Source: Ruminococcaceae bacterium UBA1691
GTDB lineage: Bacteria; Bacillota; Clostridia; Oscillospirales; Acutalibacteraceae
Direction: 5' to 3'
Length of the DNA stretch: 16,090 nucleotides
NCBI GenBank assembly: GCA_002320555.1
Contig: DCJV01000025.1
Span: 1-16,090, forward strand
Positions 5,848 to 11,429 of this stretch are shown piece after piece. Under the pieces are notes generated by a model. The model saw nothing but the letters and a program-made list of their open reading frames with translations. It was not told the DNA's origin and did not search any database. The position numbers and the translations under genes are program-made. Positions within the stretch are counted from its first letter, which is position 1. Each line of letters starts with the position of its first letter.

Positions 5848-6218
5848 TGACTTTCACCTCCCCTCATTTTTGCGTTTTTCACGGCACTGTAAGCCGTCAT
5901 ACGGGCTTTCATCACACGCCAATCCGTCTGCTGCTCCTCCGGCGCCCGAAACAGGCCGGGGAAGGCCTCGTGCAGCGGAAGGTAATGCTTCGGGTCGTGC
6001 ACGGCGAAAGCAATCAGATTGCCGAGCTTCCAGAGCATCGTAGCCTGCAGCTTCGTTTGCTCCTGCTGGCGTTTGAGCCGAGCGTTGACAACCTGCTCAA
6101 CCTCGCCGATGCTCATGTCCCAAAATTCATCCGGGAAAAGCCCTGCATCCAACGCTTGCGGATACAGGGCTTCAATCAATTCCGTTGCGGTGCGGTAGAT
6201 TACTCCGTTTCCTCCTGC
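5844..6218 (-). CDS. Tail assembly chaperone, second (frameshifted) segment
   Basis: This open frame begins with AGGNGVIYRTATELIEALYPQ when read from the slip site, and continues through DAGLFPDEFWDMSIGEVEQVVNARL and a helical tail ending GGESH. It corresponds to the T-type extension of tail assembly chaperones, which bind the tape measure and tail tube subunits before assembly. It has no convincing start: the only nearby option is a TTG at 6179 without a ribosome site. The open frame extends upstream through the stop of the preceding gene in the -1 frame, so it is most likely made only as a G-T type fusion of about 234 aa. Its stop overlaps the tape measure start. Confidence 0.75.
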   Translation of the reverse strand, partial: AGGNGVIYRTATELIEALYPQALDAGLFPDEFWDMSIGEVEQVVNARLKRQQEQTKLQATMLWKLGNLIAFAVHDPKHYLPLHEAFPGLFRAPEEQQTDWRVMKARMTAYSAVKNAKMRGGESH

Positions 6219-6547
6219 TTTTTCTCCATCTCCTGAAGATCCTCCTGCGTAAAAAAACCGCTGACCTTCATGATTTCGAGGAGGAGGTCTGCTTTTTCGC
6301 TGATCGTGTAGCCTGCGTCCTCCAGCTTGTCAATGAGATCATAGACCTTCTGGATGGTCATGTTGTGATGATATTTCTGAAGCGCTGCCCAAAGGATGAC
6401 CGCGAAGGTTTCCGCCTTCGTGATGTTCTCCGGGGCCTCTAAAAGAGAGAAGCCGAGACGTTTTTCCGCCTCGATCTTGGACGCTGTGGTGAGCTTGAGC
6501 TTGTATTCGTGGCCGTCGGCGGCCAGAGTGTAAAATGCTGCCATCAT
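6200..6547 (-). CDS. Tail assembly chaperone, first segment
   Basis: This 115-aa protein is read from ATG 6547 (AAGGAGG six bases upstream). It has a short beta-rich N-terminus (YTLAADGHEYKLKLTTASKIEAEKRLG) then helices, the plan of Gram-positive phage tail assembly chaperones encoded between tail tube and tape measure. The C-terminus is Glu/Lys-rich (DLQEMEKKQEETE). It acts in the cytoplasm, presumably holding the tape measure soluble. GAAAAAG at 6224-6218, nine codons before the stop, can shift ribosomes by -1 into the following frame. The assignment rests on position and composition more than on a strong motif. Confidence 0.8.
   Translation of the reverse strand: MMAAFYTLAADGHEYKLKLTTASKIEAEKRLGFSLLEAPENITKAETFAVILWAALQKYHHNMTIQKVYDLIDKLEDAGYTISEKADLLLEIMKVSGFFTQEDLQEMEKKQEETE
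6218..6224 (-). other. Candidate -1 frameshift slip site GAAAAAG
   Basis: The codons are GAG AAA AAG CAG. Slippage by -1 on the A-run leads directly into the frame reading AGGNGVIYRTATELIEALYPQ and on to 5844. A -1 shift between the two chaperone segments is the known arrangement in long-tailed phages. The heptamer is not a perfect X-XXY-YYZ site because the first base is G. Confidence 0.6.
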
Positions 6548-6564
6548 TCATATCCTCCTTGTTT

Positions 6565-6990
6565 TTAACCGGCGCCGGAAACGTCAATTTCTTCGATCTC
6601 CGATGTGGGCGTGATGTTAGCTGTGAACTGCAACGCCTCGCCGATGCCCTTGCCAGGGACGGAAAGGGAAACCTTCCCTTCCCACGCAAAGCCGGATTTG
6701 TCCGGGAACACCAGCTGGAAAAACCGTGTAGCACCGGAGTCCTGTGCTGCTTTCAATGTGGCGTAATTCGAGCCCTCGCCCATGCCGGAATACAGGAAGT
6801 TAAACGCCATATCTCCGGGATCCTTCAGGCCGGGGATGTAAGTGCGGGATGTGTTTTTCATGGTCGTGGTCTCGATCTTATCAGGTGCACCCATCAAATC
6901 GGGAAAATCCTGAAGATCAGGCACCTCGGTCAGGGATGAAGATTGTGCGCCCATTTTTAAAATTGTGCCGATGGTAGAAAGTCCATCCAT
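6565..6990 (-). CDS. Major tail (tube) protein
   Basis: This 141-aa protein starts with ATG 6990 behind AAGGAG. Features of tail tube proteins are the short length, the block VPDLQDFPDLMGAPDKIETTTM, an aromatic/Gly-rich middle (MAFNFLYSGMGEGSNY), FFQLVFPDKSGFAWEGKVSLSV and an ITPTSEIEE end. It would polymerise into hexameric rings around the tape measure. Its place between the tail terminator and the chaperones is the standard one. A 63-nt gap with a stem-loop precedes it, the only sizeable gap in this part of the operon. It lacks the extra Ig-like domain found on some tail proteins. Confidence 0.88.
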   Translation of the reverse strand: MDGLSTIGTILKMGAQSSSLTEVPDLQDFPDLMGAPDKIETTTMKNTSRTYIPGLKDPGDMAFNFLYSGMGEGSNYATLKAAQDSGATRFFQLVFPDKSGFAWEGKVSLSVPGKGIGEALQFTANITPTSEIEEIDVSGAG

Positions 6991-7015
6991 AAAATCAACT
7001 CCTTATCTGATGTAA

Positions 7016-7062
7016 TTTCAATCCTCAGGCCCATGCAGGACCTGACTTTTGTTTTATTTTAT
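7016..7062 (+). terminator. Imperfect stem-loop with plus-strand T-rich tail between tail genes
   Basis: TCAGG (7025-7029) pairs with CCTGA (7041-7045), with an inner CC/GG pair across one mismatch and an ATGCA loop. The plus strand then reads CTTTTGTTTTATTTTA. No plus-strand gene runs into it. On the minus strand it forms an intercistronic stem followed by GGATTGAAA, about 20 bases before the tail tube ribosome site. It may stabilise the tail transcript or block antisense transcription. Confidence 0.4.
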
Positions 7063-7443
7063 GTAAAATTGTTTTGTCACATTGTCATACGCACCGCTGT
7101 ACAGCAGCACAGAACGGTATGCGGGGATTGCGCCCGGGAGCATCTCCTCTAGATGATTCAGGGAGCTGCGGGGGATGCCGAGGCTGGCAAGCACCGTAGC
7201 GATCTCTCGATCCAGCTCGTTGCGCCGCTCTGGTGTAGGGGCCCAGACCTGTACCTGCACAGCCACGTTGGAGATGCGGTCAATGCCGGAGGAGGTCGAC
7301 GTGCGCACAGAGTTATCCATTTGCTTGATGCTGCCCAGACCGTCGCCCAACACGCGGAAGTCCTGCGGGAAGCCCACGGACCATTTCATTCCGGGCAGGG
7401 TGGTGGTCAAGATATCGTATACGGTTTGTTCCATGTCGATCAT
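7054..7443 (-). CDS. Tail terminator / tail completion protein
   Basis: This 129-aa protein is read from ATG 7443 (GGGAGG seven bases upstream; the longer reading from 7476 lies inside the previous gene). It starts MIDMEQTVYDILTTTLPGMKW and has a central block VAVQVQVWAPTPERRNELDREI and the end YSGAYDNVTKQFYIK. This is the size and fold pattern (beta-alpha) of SPP1 gp17 or lambda gpU-like tail terminators, which cap the tail tube and join it to the head. Its start is one base after the stop of the gp10-like gene, so the two are coupled. The family call is mainly from gene order. Confidence 0.75.
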   Translation of the reverse strand: MIDMEQTVYDILTTTLPGMKWSVGFPQDFRVLGDGLGSIKQMDNSVRTSTSSGIDRISNVAVQVQVWAPTPERRNELDREIATVLASLGIPRSSLNHLEEMLPGAIPAYRSVLLYSGAYDNVTKQFYIK

Positions 7444-7444
7444 T

Positions 7445-7879
7445 TCATTGCCTCCCGGATGCCTTGCGGAGTTCAATCTCCAGATGTTTTACGATGCGGT
7501 CGCGATTATTGATCAGTGCTAGATACAGGTATGGCTGCGCAAACAGGCCTTTCCAGTCCTCACGATAACCCAAACTAAGAGGCGCCTTCGGTGGGGACGG
7601 AGACGCAGCGCCCATCTGCCCTGTGCCGAATTCGACATACGGGGCGTATTCCACGATCGTTCCGACTGTACCGACGCATTCACCTGAGGGCTGCCACGCA
7701 AAATTTGTCTGGATGCTCTCGCGCAGATAACCAGTGTCAACCGGGCAGAGCAGCTTTGCGGCCGTCTGCACGGTCTTCGTGGCCTTCTCCACGCCTTTTT
7801 CCGTCGCCTGCTCCAGCTCGCCGCCCAGTGATTGTAGTTTCCTACGCAGGCTGTCGAGGCCCTTAATTTCCACGCTCAT
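7445..7879 (-). CDS. HK97 gp10-like neck/tail completion protein
   Basis: This 144-aa protein is read from ATG 7879, which overlaps the previous stop by 4 bp (ATGA) and has GGTGG upstream. The family signature is clear: MSVEIKGLDSLRRKLQSL, then ATKTVQTAAKLLCPVDTGYLRESI and APYVEFGTG near the middle. HK97 gp10-like proteins act at the head-tail junction. The family motif VDTGxLRxSI is intact. It is fully embedded between the head closure and tail terminator genes. Confidence 0.9.
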   Translation of the reverse strand: MSVEIKGLDSLRRKLQSLGGELEQATEKGVEKATKTVQTAAKLLCPVDTGYLRESIQTNFAWQPSGECVGTVGTIVEYAPYVEFGTGQMGAASPSPPKAPLSLGYREDWKGLFAQPYLYLALINNRDRIVKHLEIELRKASGRQ

Positions 7880-8223
7880 ATGTCCACCGCCTTTAGCAGA
7901 TATCGGGTGTAAGCGTCGAACGGCTGCACGCCGGTAACGCGGTAAAACTGCCCATTGTATCTGATAAAATGCCCTTCCTCGACCGGCGGCGGGAATGATG
8001 CCGTCATCACCGCATCCCGGTTGATTATGAGGCCCCATTCCTGCGCTTTCAGGTCGTCTGTCACAAGCATAAAGTTGACCTGGTGTCTTCCAGAGGGTGC
8101 ATCGGCCGGCTGGGATGTGGGCGTTCCGAGTGATCCAGACGTGGAAACGGGCAAGAAGTGTTCGATGGTTTTGTCCTGGAACACCCTTGCCTGTATGTCT
8201 TTGAACTTGTCGGGGATTTTCAT
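7876..8223 (-). CDS. Head closure (head-tail adaptor) protein
   Basis: This 115-aa protein starts MKIPDKFKDIQARVFQDK and contains HFIRYNGQFYRVTGVQPFDAYTRYLLKAV, the beta-barrel edge pattern of SPP1 gp16-like or HK97 gp7-like stopper proteins that close the portal after packaging. The ATG at 8223 follows the previous stop by one base; its ribosome site is weak, so coupling to the upstream gene is likely. Position between the gp6-like connector and gp10-like protein supports the role. Confidence 0.8.
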   Translation of the reverse strand: MKIPDKFKDIQARVFQDKTIEHFLPVSTSGSLGTPTSQPADAPSGRHQVNFMLVTDDLKAQEWGLIINRDAVMTASFPPPVEEGHFIRYNGQFYRVTGVQPFDAYTRYLLKAVDI

Positions 8224-8224
8224 G

Positions 8225-8572
8225 CTACCACAGCTTTCTGTAGGCGCACAGCGCCCGCATTTCGCTCTCCGTTAAACCGGAGGATGGCACGGCCTCCGCC
8301 GCATATGCCTGGAAGCTCACAGATTGGCCGTTGTCAGTCAGGCTTGCTACTCGCTGCGCGACCTCCGGCCCGGCGCCCTGCCGGCGAAACCGATCGGCGG
8401 CGATTTCCACGACGATTGTGGGCATGCCGCCGATCAATTCCCACCGCCGGGTGAATCGGAGCGCCTTTTCCTCGGCAGATCGCAGGAAATAGCAAAGCTC
8501 CTCCTTTCCAGCGTTTTCGAATCCAATCAGGGTATATAAATCCTCCAGCATGCGCTCATGCAGTTCGTCCAT
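8225..8572 (-). CDS. Head-tail connector (gp6/gp15-like) protein
   Basis: This 115-aa, mostly helical protein starts MDELHERMLEDLYTLIGFENAGKEELCYFLRSAEEKAL and includes MPTIVVEIAADRFRRQGAG, matching the four-helix gp6-like connectors (HK97 gp6, SPP1 gp15 type) that form a ring under the portal. Its ATG shares one base with the TAA stop of the capsid gene (TAATG), typical of coupled translation. It lies directly after the capsid gene, as expected. Confidence 0.85.
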   Translation of the reverse strand: MDELHERMLEDLYTLIGFENAGKEELCYFLRSAEEKALRFTRRWELIGGMPTIVVEIAADRFRRQGAGPEVAQRVASLTDNGQSVSFQAYAAEAVPSSGLTESEMRALCAYRKLW

Positions 8573-9672
8573 TACCCCACCAGCTTCACGAGCAACTGCG
8601 TATCTAGCTCCTTGATGCCATAGATGATATCGAAGGATACTGTGTCTGTTTTGGTGTCCATGTCATAACCAAACACGACACGCACAGCCAGCCCGTTTGC
8701 GGATGCGATTGCCGCCTTGGATGCGCCCATCGGAAGCTCTAGCTGTCGCGTAACCAGCGCCAGGCCGTTGCGATGGAAACCAAGGGAGTTGGTTTTGTTG
8801 ATGAGCAGCGCGGCCTCCGCCGAAAGTGTTTTGTGAACCGGCTGATCAATCGCAACCTCGGCAACTGCGCCGGAGACCGCAGTCGCATCGGCAGCGAAAC
8901 GATACATGTATCCATCAACGATAAAGCCATCGCCCTTTTTCACGGTAGCGGTAGCCGCTTTAACGTCAGACAGCGCCACTTTGCTTTCGCCTGCGGTGGC
9001 CGTGACTTTGTACTCGGTCGCGGTACCAGCGGCATCAGCCAACGTATCCGGTGCGTTCTGGGACATGTAGGTATCCATTGTGTAGATACGCCCCAACTCC
9101 GCCTCGCGTAGTGCCTGACTGTCGCCTGCATAGGACACCTTGGACATGTTGTCCGTCAGCGCATACCGGTATTTGTGCGTGGGGTGCAGCACCAGCCTGC
9201 GATTTGGGATAGGTGCGGCGACCAGATCAAGTGCTTTCCCGATATCGCCGATATCCTTCAAATTTGTTGGGCTCGATGTTCCCGTGATTGTCTTCCCAGC
9301 CTTCGCGACGCCGACGGCCAGCAGGTCGCTGTCCACTGCCTGCGCGATTGCTTGCATTGCCGGGGTTACCACCTGGCTGGAGAAATCCTGGATATTAAGG
9401 GTCAGTTCCCGGGATGTTACATTGACCGTCACATCGCGAAAACGGTCGAGCTTGACTTCCGTGCTACCCTCCGTCGCGTCCTGTGCTGACACGTGGCCAG
9501 TGAAGTTTTTGGCAATAAACTTCGCGGGCTTGCGGATGGTGATGGTGTCGCCCACCTTGACAAACTCTTTCGAGTAGTCCCGGTGGACAAGCCCTGACAT
9601 AACCATACTGTTTTCCAGCACCATTAGTGCTTCGTTTGCAATGATGTCCGGGGTTAAAAATGTGTTGGGCAT
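8572..9672 (-). CDS. Major capsid protein, P22 coat (gene 5)-like
   Basis: This 366-aa protein starts MPNTFLTPDIIANEALMVLENSMV with motifs shared by P22-type coat proteins: VKVGDTITIRKPAKF, VTSRELTLNIQDFSSQVVTPA and DNMSKVSY. The stretch at about 205-270 (TEYKVTATAGESKVALSDVK and following) is a Ser/Ala-rich insertion like the P22 I-domain. The C-terminus returns to the HK97-fold core (KAAIASANGLAVRVVFGYD, SFDIIYGIKELD). It forms the icosahedral shell together with the scaffold encoded just upstream. AAAGGAG precedes the ATG. A P22-like coat in a long-tailed Gram-positive phage is uncommon but known from clostridial phages. Confidence 0.9.
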   Translation of the reverse strand: MPNTFLTPDIIANEALMVLENSMVMSGLVHRDYSKEFVKVGDTITIRKPAKFIAKNFTGHVSAQDATEGSTEVKLDRFRDVTVNVTSRELTLNIQDFSSQVVTPAMQAIAQAVDSDLLAVGVAKAGKTITGTSSPTNLKDIGDIGKALDLVAAPIPNRRLVLHPTHKYRYALTDNMSKVSYAGDSQALREAELGRIYTMDTYMSQNAPDTLADAAGTATEYKVTATAGESKVALSDVKAATATVKKGDGFIVDGYMYRFAADATAVSGAVAEVAIDQPVHKTLSAEAALLINKTNSLGFHRNGLALVTRQLELPMGASKAAIASANGLAVRVVFGYDMDTKTDTVSFDIIYGIKELDTQLLVKLVG

Positions 9673-9685
9673 AAATCATACTCCT

Positions 9686-10264
9686 TTACTGATGTTTCTC
9701 ACGCCATTTTTTGTAACCGGCGTAATCCTTGGGCGGTTCTTCCTCTGTGGGCAGCCCGTCGCCGCCTCCCGGTTCTCCGCCCCCTATAATACCGGTTTTG
9801 ACGGCCTCGAAAAGATACGGCTCACTCTTTTTCAGAGCTTCGAGATCCAGCCCGTCAATCGTGCCGTCGTCCTTAAGCTTCAGCTTGCCGTAGTCCAAAA
9901 AGGCCTTGACTGCCTTTGTGCTACGGCCCTTCGCACCGATGATAGCAACATCCAGCGCATTGTCCAGCCGTAGCTTCGCGGTGTCAGCGTCATACTTCTG
10001 CTGGAGCGCGGCCAGATCAGCTGACAGCTTCTCGGGATCCTTGCCATCGAATTTCTTTACGATTTCTTGCAAGTCTTTGATGGTCGTATTGGCGGTGGAA
10101 AGCTGGCTTTCCAGCCCTTTGAACTTTCCTTCGTCGACATAGCCGCCGTCCTTCAGGTCGACGAATTTTGCTTCAGTGTTTCCCTCTACAGCCTTGGTGA
10201 GCTCTTCCAAGGTCATGCTGGGCTTGTCGCCGAACAGCTTTTTCAGGTATTCGGTTAGTGTCAT
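9686..10264 (-). CDS. Capsid scaffold protein, phage GP20 family
   Basis: This 192-aa protein is read from ATG 10264 with GAGGAGG just upstream; a longer in-frame extension to 10414 runs through the GC-rich leader and is rejected. The N-terminal MTLTEYLKKLFGDKPSMTLEEL is followed by a predicted coiled coil (about 50-110, LESQLSTANTTIKDLQEIVKKF), the block AIIGAKGRSTKAVKAFLDYGKL, and LKKSEPYLFEA near the end: all hallmarks of phage minor structural protein GP20. These act as internal scaffold for capsid assembly and leave or are degraded on maturation. The Gly/Pro-rich tail (GGGEPGGGDG) and basic end (YAGYKKWREKHQ) would bind coat subunits. It is directly before the capsid gene. Confidence 0.9.
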   Translation of the reverse strand: MTLTEYLKKLFGDKPSMTLEELTKAVEGNTEAKFVDLKDGGYVDEGKFKGLESQLSTANTTIKDLQEIVKKFDGKDPEKLSADLAALQQKYDADTAKLRLDNALDVAIIGAKGRSTKAVKAFLDYGKLKLKDDGTIDGLDLEALKKSEPYLFEAVKTGIIGGGEPGGGDGLPTEEEPPKDYAGYKKWREKHQ

Positions 10265-10382
10265 AGTTCCTCCTCTACGCGCCGGATTAAACGACGTTTG
10301 TCTTCTAAACGCGCGGGTACGTCGACCGCGCCCGGTGCGCCCGGTATTTCTAAGTCCCCGCCGGGGCGGGATAATTTTGAGT
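10265..10382 (-). promoter_or_regulatory. GC-rich structured leader of the scaffold-capsid block
   Basis: This non-coding leader holds a CCCGCC/GGCGGG stem (10357-10370), a tandem 9-mer GCGCCCGGT twice (10328-10345), and the odd-centred palindrome AAACGACGTTT (10289-10299). It is far more GC-rich than the spacers elsewhere. The structure suggests an RNA element controlling scaffold and capsid output, but no known class is recognised. Confidence 0.35.
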
Positions 10383-10414
10383 ATTATAAAAGCCCACTTT
10401 CGCATGCAGTGCAA
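10383..10414 (-). promoter_or_regulatory. Candidate late promoter TTGCAC-N20-TATAAT, capsid block
   Basis: On the minus strand TTGCAC (10414-10409) and TATAAT (10388-10383) are separated by 20 bp. The same boxes with the same spacing occur before terS (15894-15863). A 20-bp spacer is too long for ordinary sigma-A, so an activator may be needed. Confidence 0.4.
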
Positions 10415-10424
10415 AAGCAGGCTT
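10390..10424 (-). terminator. 14-bp hairpin after the Cys-rich gene
   Basis: AAGCCTGCTTTTGC and GCGAAAGTGGGCTT form 14 pairs (three wobble) with a 7-nt loop, followed on the minus strand by TTATAATAC. It may terminate or attenuate transcription from the head genes, while its flank provides a -10 box for the capsid block. Confidence 0.5.
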
Positions 10425-10440
10425 CATAATCAAGTTGTGA

Positions 10441-10641
10441 TTACTGGTTGTTTAGAGAAACAGATGCATAGCAGCACCGGCCATTTTGCCAAGCGCTGCA
10501 CTCCTCTTTCAGGCAATCTTCCAGTTCAAAAATATACTGATCTATTTGGCTCCCCTCTTCGGGAGACTGTGAACCCTCATCGTGCTTCTGCGCCCAGCGC
10601 TGATAATGCGTCTCGGATTTTCGGTTATATGGGCATTTCAA
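10441..10641 (-). CDS. Cysteine-rich small phage protein, 66 aa
   Basis: The protein starts MKCPYNRKSETHYQRW and ends with a Cys cluster (DCLKEECSAWQNGRCCYA), giving five cysteines at 3, 43, 48, 56 and 57, a likely metal site. Small proteins of this type (CP.. at the N-terminus, CxxxxCxxWxxGxC near the end) are common in Firmicute phages, with no assigned function that I know. The start is TTG 10641 with GAGGTG five bases upstream, the same type of start as the RHH gene. It follows a terminator-like hairpin and precedes the scaffold leader. Confidence 0.7.
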   Translation of the reverse strand: MKCPYNRKSETHYQRWAQKHDEGSQSPEEGSQIDQYIFELEDCLKEECSAWQNGRCCYASVSLNNQ

Positions 10642-10663
10642 ATGATCACCTCAAAAACGGCAT

Positions 10664-10698
10664 AAAGAAAGAGAGGCCTGCACCCGCAAGTCTCTCTT
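10664..10698 (-). terminator. Terminator-like hairpin closing the MuF-GNAT/partner module
   Basis: On the minus strand AAGAGAG (10698-10692) pairs with CTCTCTT (10675-10669), with weaker inner pairs, followed by TCTTTATG. It begins just after the stop of the 64-aa ORF. The U-tract is short, so termination would be partial. Confidence 0.4.
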
Positions 10699-10701
10699 CG
10701 C

Positions 10702-10896
10702 TTATTGCTCGATGATAAATTGATGAAGTTCCCGGATCGTCAGATCAAGCGGCTCGATGCCCTTTTCACGGCAGTAGGCGAGGATCTTCCGGTAATCGTA
10801 GTGTGTTTTTGAATCAAAGAACGGCGAAAGGTATCCGCCAGCCTTCTCTGCAGCTTCATCTAAAGCTTTCATCGCTTCCATTTCCTGCTCAGACAT
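10702..10896 (-). CDS. Small protein, 64 aa, partner of the GNAT domain (possible immunity/antitoxin)
   Basis: The reading MSEQEMEAMKALDEAAEK, then AGGYLSPFFDSKTHYDYRKI and PLDLTIRELHQFIIEQ, gives a compact acidic helical protein. The ATG at 10896 has GAGGAG eight bases upstream; that ribosome site lies in the last codons of the MuF-GNAT gene, five bases away, so translation is linked. A GTG at 10905 would extend it by three residues but lacks a ribosome site. From memory, similar small proteins occur beside GNAT genes in gut Firmicutes; no database was consulted. I infer it may neutralise or assist the acetyltransferase. The function is not shown by the sequence. Confidence 0.65.
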   Translation of the reverse strand: MSEQEMEAMKALDEAAEKAGGYLSPFFDSKTHYDYRKILAYCREKGIEPLDLTIRELHQFIIEQ

Positions 10897-10901
10897 TTTG
10901 G

Positions 10902-11429
10902 TCACTCCTCATCAAAAGTATAAATCCGAAGCAGCCTCGCGGCGGCTTCCTCGTCGATAATCATACGGTAAGGGTGCGCGATCCCCAAGAATTGAGCGCC
11001 TAGCGCTTCCTCGTAATGTCGGACTAAATCCGCGTTCTTTGCATCCAAAAAGACAAACCCACCATAGCCCTTCTCCATAGATTTTTGCGCGGCGATCGCA
11101 AACAGATGACCGCCTACGCCCTCATAGCGCTTGGCCTTTCCGCGATTCCACGGGGCGCTCTCCGCAATATGCGCATAAACAGCTTTATCGCGTTCCTCAT
11201 ATTGCAATGCAATCATGCCCTGGATTTCTTCGCTCCCGGCTACCGTCAGTTTGTAGATGTCGTCAGCTGCGAGATCTGGGTCAGTCCAGTTAAATAACCA
11301 ACCGTCTTTTGATTTCGCACTTTTTAAATCGCTGAAAATTGCCTTTGAAAATGTAGTTTTGACAACGTTTCCCGTTGAAGTATCAACCAGACACGGGGTA
11401 AGCGTGTCAATTTCAATGCCCATCTTCAT
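10902..11429 (-). other. Internal start for a free-standing GNAT protein, 175 aa
   Basis: An in-frame ATG at 11429 (residue 359, MKMGIEIDTLTPC) would produce the complete GNAT domain alone, of normal GNAT size. It lies 20 bases after an extended -10 promoter. The ribosome site is poor (AGGA about nine bases upstream). It suggests the domain was once a separate gene, or is still expressed separately. Confidence 0.4.

Noticed and set aside
9784..9789. Plus-strand TATAAT inside the scaffold gene
   Set aside because: No -35 partner or plus-strand gene follows; likely chance in coding DNA.
10265..10414. N-terminal 50-residue extension of the scaffold gene
   Set aside because: It is Arg-rich random sequence through the hairpin and GC-rich leader; the ATG at 10264 has a perfect ribosome site and a family-typical N-terminus.
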